From Rahnella bonaserana (GTDB taxonomy: Bacteria; Pseudomonadota; Gammaproteobacteria; Enterobacterales; Enterobacteriaceae), in contig NZ_JAFMOW010000050.1 in the NCBI RefSeq assembly GCF_019049675.1, positions 34,676-98,675 on the forward strand: 64,000 bases of DNA, read 5' to 3'. The notes beneath the pieces were generated by a model that saw nothing but the letters and a program-made list of their open reading frames with translations, ran no database searches and had not been told where the DNA came from. Positions 59,017-64,000 of this stretch are shown piece by piece; the stretch's first letter is position 1, and every line of letters starts with the position of its first letter. The translations under genes were made by a program, and so were the position numbers.

Positions 59017-59492
59017 TCCGCGTTTACCTGGCTCTGGGCAGTAATCTTGCCCGTCCGCTTGACCAGGTAAATTGCGCGCTGGAGGCGCTGGCACATTTGC
59101 CGCGCACCCGCTTTGTGGCCGCATCGCCGTTTTACCGCAGTAAACCGCTGGGGCCACAAGATCAACCTGATTATCTGAATGCGGTGGTGGCGCTTGATAC
59201 GTTGTTACCGCCGGAAGAGTTACTCGATTGCACGCAAGGGATCGAGCAAAATCAGGGACGCGTTCGCAAAGCCGAACGCTGGGGACCACGGACGTTAGAT
59301 CTCGATATGCTGATCTATGGCGATCAGGTGATCAATACCGAGCGTTTAACTGTGCCGCATTACGACATGAAAAACCGCGAGTTTATGCTGTATCCGCTCG
59401 CGGATCTGGCGCCGGAACTGGTGTTTCCGGATGGCGAAACGCTGCAAACCCTGCTCGAACGCGTTCCGCTCAACGGCCTGACTAAATGGTAA
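59013..59492 (+). CDS. folK: Folate pyrophosphokinase HPPK
   Basis: The 159-residue product begins [19 protein letters not shown] and contains [36 protein letters not shown] (ATP and Mg2+ site) and [22 protein letters not shown]. It transfers pyrophosphate from ATP to hydroxymethyl-dihydropterin in folate synthesis. Its ATG overlaps the pcnB stop by four bases (ATGA). In E. coli panB follows directly; here a convergent two-component system is inserted. Confidence 0.95.
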   Translation: MIRVYLALGSNLARPLDQVNCALEALAHLPRTRFVAASPFYRSKPLGPQDQPDYLNAVVALDTLLPPEELLDCTQGIEQNQGRVRKAERWGPRTLDLDMLIYGDQVINTERLTVPHYDMKNREFMLYPLADLAPELVFPDGETLQTLLERVPLNGLTKW

Positions 59493-59497
59493 GTCGC

Positions 59498-60874
59498 TCA
59501 GCGATTTACCCGTACAATCAATCCCCCTTCTGCCTTATTCTCATAGACCACTTTCAGCTGATGTAACTGCGCGATCCGCTGTACGATAGAGATCCCCAGA
59601 CCGCTGCCGGTTTGTTCCTGTCCAGGTGGCCGGTAAAAACGCTCGCCGATCCTTGCCAGATGTTCATCACTGATCCCCGGCCCCTGATCTTCAACCGTCA
59701 TGCCCCTCGTATTCAGTCGCACCGTCACGCAGGTTCCGGGCGGCGAGTAACGGATGGCGTTATCCAGCAGATTGCGCACCATCAGCGAGAGCAGCAGCGA
59801 CTGGCCCCGCATTTCAGGCGGAACGCCCTGCTCTTCAAAACGTAATTCGATACCTTTGCCGTGCGCGCGGTAATCCTGTTCCGCCAGACTTTGGGCGACC
59901 AGCGAAGGCCAGTCGATACGTTCCAGCTCTTCAGGCGCGGTGAAACTTTCCAGCCTTGAGAGCGTCAGTAACTGATCCACCAGCCGCGTGGCACGATCGA
60001 TACTGGTGGTCAGATTTTCCAGCGCATGTTCACGCATTTGGGCGTCATCGCCCGAAAGCTGAACCACCTCAGTTTGCACCCGCAACGCCGCCAGAGGACT
60101 GCGCAGCTCGTGGGCGGCGTCCGAAGTGAACCGGCGTTCGCGTACCAGCATCTCACCGGTACGGGCAAACAGGGAATTCAGCGCATTCGCCAGGGGCAGC
60201 ACTTCGCCGGGCAGGGAATCCGTCACTATCGGCGTAGCATCTTCCGGCGAACGCTGACGCAATCCTTGCGCCACGCGGCGCAGCGGGCGCAATTCCAGCG
60301 TGACCATCACAATCAGCGCCAGTAACAGCACCGGCAGCGAGGCCAGCCACGGCGTCAGTTGACCGCTGACCAGACTCCAGGCCATATCATTGCGATAATC
60401 ATATTCCTGCCCGACCGCCACGCGATACTGGCCGTCCGGTGACGTCAGCCAGACCATCCGCCAGGTATCGCTGTCGCCTCTTAGTTCGGTATCGATAAAG
60501 CCCTGCGTATCACCATCGAAGCGGATGCGTTTGCCATTTTCGCCATCGTTAAGCAGCATCTGCCCGTGAAGGTTAAAAATAGCAAAGGTCAGCGCATCGT
60601 CATCGGTATGACCGCGTGACCCTTTGCGTACCATTTTTTTGGTGTCCGGCAATTCGGCATCTTTTGACAGATTCAGGCGATCGCCAAGCCCTGTGGCGGC
60701 AAGACGTTTGGCGAACAGCATCTGCTGGGTATCGAAAACTTCGTTGATGTGTTTACGGGTCTGATGCCACGCCACGCCGCTGGCAATCATCCAGGTCAGC
60801 AGCGCCAGAACCGAGAAAAGCAGGATCAGACGCAGTCGCAGACTGAGATTTTTCAGTTTCTTCAACGGCCTCAC
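59498..60874 (-). CDS. qseC: QseC-like sensor histidine kinase
   Basis: The 458-residue product has an N-terminal membrane segment (about 13-30), a periplasmic sensor (about 35-160) that includes [20 protein letters not shown], a second membrane segment (about 165-185), HAMP, an H-box [16 protein letters not shown] with the phosphorylated His, an N-box [12 protein letters not shown] and a G-box [13 protein letters not shown]. The sensor part matches QseC, reported to sense adrenergic and autoinducer signals. It starts at GTG 60874, overlapping the qseB stop by four bases. It ends 5 bases from the convergent folK, with no terminator visible between them. Confidence 0.82.
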   Translation of the reverse strand: MRPLKKLKNLSLRLRLILLFSVLALLTWMIASGVAWHQTRKHINEVFDTQQMLFAKRLAATGLGDRLNLSKDAELPDTKKMVRKGSRGHTDDDALTFAIFNLHGQMLLNDGENGKRIRFDGDTQGFIDTELRGDSDTWRMVWLTSPDGQYRVAVGQEYDYRNDMAWSLVSGQLTPWLASLPVLLLALIVMVTLELRPLRRVAQGLRQRSPEDATPIVTDSLPGEVLPLANALNSLFARTGEMLVRERRFTSDAAHELRSPLAALRVQTEVVQLSGDDAQMREHALENLTTSIDRATRLVDQLLTLSRLESFTAPEELERIDWPSLVAQSLAEQDYRAHGKGIELRFEEQGVPPEMRGQSLLLSLMVRNLLDNAIRYSPPGTCVTVRLNTRGMTVEDQGPGISDEHLARIGERFYRPPGQEQTGSGLGISIVQRIAQLHQLKVVYENKAEGGLIVRVNR

Positions 60875-61557
60875 GCCTCCCCTCCTTCACCCGCTTTTAT
60901 TTCATCGCCCAACGTATAGCCCACGCCATGGACGGTGCGGATAAAGCCTTTGCCGAGTTTGCTGCGCAAATGGTGAATATGCACTTCCACCGCGTTGCTG
61001 CTGACCTCATCGTCCCAGCTGTAGAGTTTTTCCTGGATAAGCGTACGAGCCAGCACCCGGCCTTTGTTGTTGAGAAACAGTTCCAGTACCGCGACTTCAC
61101 GCGGGGTAAGCGTCACCGCATCTCCGTTAAGCATCACGCTGCGGGCAGCGGGATCAAATTCTATCGCGCCATGAATGACTTTTGGCGTCACTACGCCGTG
61201 ACGACGGCGGATCAGTGCCTGCAAGCGCGCGGCGACTTCCACCAGCGCAAAAGGCTTACACAGATAATCATCAGCGCCGGCCTGAAGGCCACCGACGCGC
61301 TGCTCGAGCGCATCACGGGCGGTAAGGATCAGCACCGGCGTGTCACGTCCGGCCTTGCGCCATTCGCGCAGCAGATCCATTCCGTCCATGCCCGGCAGGC
61401 TCAAATCGAGGATCACTGCATCATAAGGCGCGCTGTCGAGCGCCGCTTTACCCGTCACGCCGTCGGTAAACCAGTCGAGCGTAAAACCTAATTTTGTCAG
61501 CCCGGCTTTGATGCCATCGCCGATCATCTTGTCGTCTTCAACTAATAGAATTCGCAT
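60871..61557 (-). CDS. qseB: QseB-like OmpR-family response regulator
   Basis: The 228-residue product begins [25 protein letters not shown] and has the phosphoacceptor Asp near residue 51 in [12 protein letters not shown]. The conserved Thr and Lys are in LILTARDA and [17 protein letters not shown]. The DNA-binding wing is [30 protein letters not shown] 61557 is preferred over an upstream start. It is the first gene of the qseBC pair. It is divergent from panB across about 160 bases. Confidence 0.84.
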   Translation of the reverse strand: MRILLVEDDKMIGDGIKAGLTKLGFTLDWFTDGVTGKAALDSAPYDAVILDLSLPGMDGMDLLREWRKAGRDTPVLILTARDALEQRVGGLQAGADDYLCKPFALVEVAARLQALIRRRHGVVTPKVIHGAIEFDPAARSVMLNGDAVTLTPREVAVLELFLNNKGRVLARTLIQEKLYSWDDEVSSNAVEVHIHHLRSKLGKGFIRTVHGVGYTLGDEIKAGEGGEA

Positions 61558-61715
61558 GGTTCCCTCCGTTTTTGCCATTATAGCCGACGCTTCTTAATCA
61601 CTTCTTAAGAGCGGGATCAACGTCTCTGAGCGTGATCGTGCTGTCTGACTTTCCACTCATACAGTAGAATACCGGCATCATATTCATCCGATGAATTATT
61701 CAAAGGAACGTGTTC

Positions 61716-62510
61716 ATGAAACCAACAACGCTGAGCCAGCTTCGCCAATGGAAGCAGGAAAAACATAAATTTGCGACCATTACCGCGTATGACGCCAGTT
61801 TCGCGCAATTGTTTGCCGAACAAGGTATCAGCGTGATGCTGATCGGTGACTCGCTGGGCATGGTCGTTCAGGGCCAGGATTCCACGCTGCCGGTGACGGT
61901 TGAAGAGATCGCTTATCACACCCGCTGCGTGCGCCGTGGCGCGCCTCACGCGTTATTGCTCGCTGACCTGCCGTTCATGAGTTACGCCACACCTGAACAG
62001 GCGTTTGAAAGCGCCGCCGTGCTGATGCGCGCGGGCGGCAATATGGTCAAACTCGAAGGTGGCAGCTGGCTGTGCGATACCGTCAGAATGCTGACCGAAC
62101 GTGCCGTGCCGGTGTGTGGCCATCTGGGGCTGACGCCCCAGTCGGTGAACATTTTCGGCGGCTACAAAGTTCAGGGACGCGATGAAGTCGCCGCCAATCA
62201 GCTGATCAAAGATGCCATGATGCTCGAAGAAGCTGGCGCACAGTTGCTGGTGCTGGAATGTGTGCCGGTCGAACTGGCGCGCCGCGTGACAGAAGAACTG
62301 AGCATTCCGGTGATCGGCATTGGTGCAGGGAATGTGACTGACGGACAGATTCTGGTAATGCATGACGCCTTTGGTATCACCGGCGGTCATACGCCAAAAT
62401 TCGCCAAAGACTTCCTCAGCGAAGCAGGCGATATTCGTGGCGCTGTGCGCTTGTATGTTGATCAGGTCGCGCAGGGCGTGTATCCGGGCGAAGAACATTC
62501 CTTTAAATAA
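61716..62510 (+). CDS. panB: 3-methyl-2-oxobutanoate hydroxymethyltransferase
   Basis: The 264-residue product begins [19 protein letters not shown], with Mg2+ and substrate residues in [12 protein letters not shown] and [23 protein letters not shown], and the catalytic Glu region [23 protein letters not shown]. It makes ketopantoate from 2-oxoisovalerate and methylene-THF, the first step of pantothenate synthesis. AAGGAACG precedes ATG 61716; an upstream in-frame GTG is not used. panC follows after 14 bases. Confidence 0.96.
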   Translation: MKPTTLSQLRQWKQEKHKFATITAYDASFAQLFAEQGISVMLIGDSLGMVVQGQDSTLPVTVEEIAYHTRCVRRGAPHALLLADLPFMSYATPEQAFESAAVLMRAGGNMVKLEGGSWLCDTVRMLTERAVPVCGHLGLTPQSVNIFGGYKVQGRDEVAANQLIKDAMMLEEAGAQLLVLECVPVELARRVTEELSIPVIGIGAGNVTDGQILVMHDAFGITGGHTPKFAKDFLSEAGDIRGAVRLYVDQVAQGVYPGEEHSFK

Positions 62511-62524
62511 GCGGGAGAAGGCTG

Positions 62525-63379
62525 GTGTTGATAATTGACAGCGTGGCGCTGCTGCGTCGCGAAATCCGTGATTTTCGTAAGAATAACAAACGAATCGCAC
62601 TGGTGCCGACGATGGGCAACCTGCACGAAGGCCACATGACGCTGGTGGAAGAAGCCAAAGCGCGTGGCGACGTGGTGGTGGTGAGTATATTCGTGAATCC
62701 GATGCAGTTTGAGCGCGCGGATGATCTCGAACGTTACCCGCGTACCTTGCAGGAAGACTGCGAGAAGCTGAATAAGCGTGGCGTGGATTTAGTGTTCGCC
62801 CCGTCGCCTGCGGAAGTGTATCCGAAAGGTCTGGCGACCCAGACTCAGGTAGATGTGCCGGTGATTTCCACTATTCTGGAAGGCGCGAGCCGTCCGGGAC
62901 ATTTTCGTGGCGTCTCAACCATTGTCAGTAAACTGTTCAATCTGGTGCAACCGCAGGTGGCCTGTTTCGGGCAAAAGGACTTCCAGCAACTGGCACTGCT
63001 GCGCACGATGGTGGAAGATATGGGATACGACATCGAGATTGTCGGCGTGCCGATTGTGCGTGCCAAAGACGGTCTGGCGCTCAGTTCCCGTAACGGTTAT
63101 CTGACTGCCGAAGAACGTAAAATCGCGCCTCAGCTGAACAAAATCATGAACGCGCTGGCACAGCGTCTGAGCCAGGGTGAACGCCATACCGACGAAATGT
63201 TGCAGGAAACCGCGCAGCAACTTCGCGAAGCGGGTTTCACGCCGGATGAACTGTTTATCCGTGATGCAAAAACCTTGCAGGAGTTATCCGTCGACAGCAC
63301 CACTGCGGTGATCCTGATGGCGGCATGGCTGGGTAAAGCGCGACTGATTGATAACCAGGAGGTTGATCTGACGCAGTAG
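62525..63379 (+). CDS. panC: Pantothenate synthetase
   Basis: The 284-residue product begins (GTG start) [19 protein letters not shown]. It has [19 protein letters not shown] (the HxGH nucleotide motif), [49 protein letters not shown] and [10 protein letters not shown] (KMSKS-like). It joins pantoate and beta-alanine using ATP. GGAGAAGG lies before GTG 62525; TTG at 62528 is less likely. E. coli carries an extra gene between panC and panD; here only 107 bases separate them. Confidence 0.95.
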   Translation: MLIIDSVALLRREIRDFRKNNKRIALVPTMGNLHEGHMTLVEEAKARGDVVVVSIFVNPMQFERADDLERYPRTLQEDCEKLNKRGVDLVFAPSPAEVYPKGLATQTQVDVPVISTILEGASRPGHFRGVSTIVSKLFNLVQPQVACFGQKDFQQLALLRTMVEDMGYDIEIVGVPIVRAKDGLALSSRNGYLTAEERKIAPQLNKIMNALAQRLSQGERHTDEMLQETAQQLREAGFTPDELFIRDAKTLQELSVDSTTAVILMAAWLGKARLIDNQEVDLTQ

Positions 63380-63486
63380 ACAGCGCAGGTCAAATGGGCA
63401 ACTATGTTGGCCGCCGGAAATTTCGGACTTTTAGACTGTCCGGCCGGCGGATCCCCAGACTTTTTACGCACGAAGGGTCATACGCA

Positions 63487-63867
63487 ATGGTACGTACAAT
63501 GCTGCAAGGCAAACTGCACCGGGTTCACGTCACTCAGGCAGATTTGCATTACGAAGGCTCCTGCGCCATCGATCAGGATTTTCTCGATGCCTCAGGCATT
63601 CTGGAATACGAAGCAATTGATATTTATAACGTTGATAACGGTCAGCGTTTCTCGACTTACGCCATCGCGGCAGAACGCGGTTCGCGGATTATTTCGGTCA
63701 ACGGTGCGGCAGCACGCTGTGCCTGCGTCGGCGACCTGCTGATCATCTGTTCTTACGTGCAGATGTCAGATGAACAGGCCCGCCAGCACAAACCGAAAGT
63801 GGCCTATTTTGAAGGTGAAAACCAACTGAAACGCACTGCCAAAGCCGTGCCGGTTCAGGTGGCCTGA
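63487..63867 (+). CDS. panD: Aspartate 1-decarboxylase proenzyme
   Basis: The 126-residue product begins [29 protein letters not shown]. The self-cleavage site is Gly24-Ser25 in YEGSCA, producing the pyruvoyl group. [15 protein letters not shown] and [17 protein letters not shown] complete the family match, with the E. coli length. It makes beta-alanine for panC. AAGGG lies upstream of ATG 63487. A longer upstream frame exists but is not conserved. Confidence 0.96.
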   Translation: MVRTMLQGKLHRVHVTQADLHYEGSCAIDQDFLDASGILEYEAIDIYNVDNGQRFSTYAIAAERGSRIISVNGAAARCACVGDLLIICSYVQMSDEQARQHKPKVAYFEGENQLKRTAKAVPVQVA

Positions 63868-63870
63868 TAA

Positions 63871-63990
63871 AACGCCTCCCCCTGCGAAGGGGAGGATGGG
63901 AGGGGGTTTAGCAGGCAACTTCAGATTCAGATGGGGTCATTAATACCCCACCCCACCCCACCCCTCCCCTTCGCAGGGGAGGGAGCACAG
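63871..63990. repeat. GC-rich inverted repeat after panD
   Basis: CCTCCCC-ctgcgaa-GGGGAGG at 63875-63895 has an inverted copy CCTCCCC-ttcgca-GGGGAGG at 63963-63982. Runs of GGGAGGGGGTT and ATACCCC(ACCCC)n between them also face each other. The whole is an imperfect palindrome of about 110 bases, like REP or BIME elements. It sits right after panD and may act as a terminator or a processing site. Confidence 0.75.
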
Positions 63991-64000
63991 AAATATCAAC

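Overview
The window reads as chromosome of a gammaproteobacterium of the order Enterobacterales, most likely family Yersiniaceae and Rahnella- or Serratia-like. This rests on gene content and protein resemblance recalled from memory; no database search was possible. The right half, from about 28.9 kb to the end, keeps in reverse orientation the gene order found near minute 3-4 of the E. coli map: cdaR, degP, dgt, mtnN, btuF, erpA, clcA, hemL, fhuBDCA, mrcB, hrpB, thpR, sfsA, dksA, gluQ, pcnB, folK, panB, panC, panD. Lineage-specific additions break this core: a small pilin-like secreted protein between btuF and erpA, a large autotransporter between hemL and fhuB, and a QseBC-type two-component system between folK and panB.

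The left half is accessory. It starts with a truncated unknown gene and a DUF1345 membrane protein. Next comes an amino-acid ABC transporter (binding protein plus permease, no ATPase) with a PLP aminotransferase, preceded by two adjacent MetJ-type boxes. From 4.4 to 11.8 kb lies the most striking region: a signal-peptide-bearing GH19 chitinase, a holin, a LysR regulator, a GH108 endolysin of the family that contains TtsA, a membrane-anchored winged-helix regulator, and a divergent GH18 chitinase with no visible signal peptide. Together they look like a holin/endolysin (type 10-like) release system for chitinases. The holin gene carries an uninterrupted run of nine G:C pairs near its 5' end, a possible slippage switch.

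From 11.8 to 24.6 kb there are a LysR/MFS efflux pair, a YdcF-like protein, a complete six-gene Csu-type (archaic chaperone-usher) pilus operon in the order subunit, subunit, subunit, chaperone, usher, tip adhesin, a cold-shock-domain protein, alkB, a small P-loop kinase and a shikimate-dehydrogenase-like enzyme. From 24.5 to 30.2 kb lies the glucarate operon gudP-gudX-gudD with its activator gene cdaR next to it. A shared motif precedes both gudP and cdaR, and a CRP-like site lies upstream of gudP.

Regulatory and repeat features include Rho-independent terminators, a sigma-E-like promoter at degP, a Fur box at fhuA, an inverted repeat before the Csu operon, three copies of a palindromic intergenic element each abutting the stop codon of a minus-strand gene (erpA, fhuA, mrcB), and a GC-rich inverted repeat after panD. 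pcnB starts at an AUU codon in a context matching E. coli pcnB, and its product carries an unusual Arg/Asn-rich N-terminal insertion. No tRNA, rRNA, CRISPR array, transposase or prophage structural gene was recognised.
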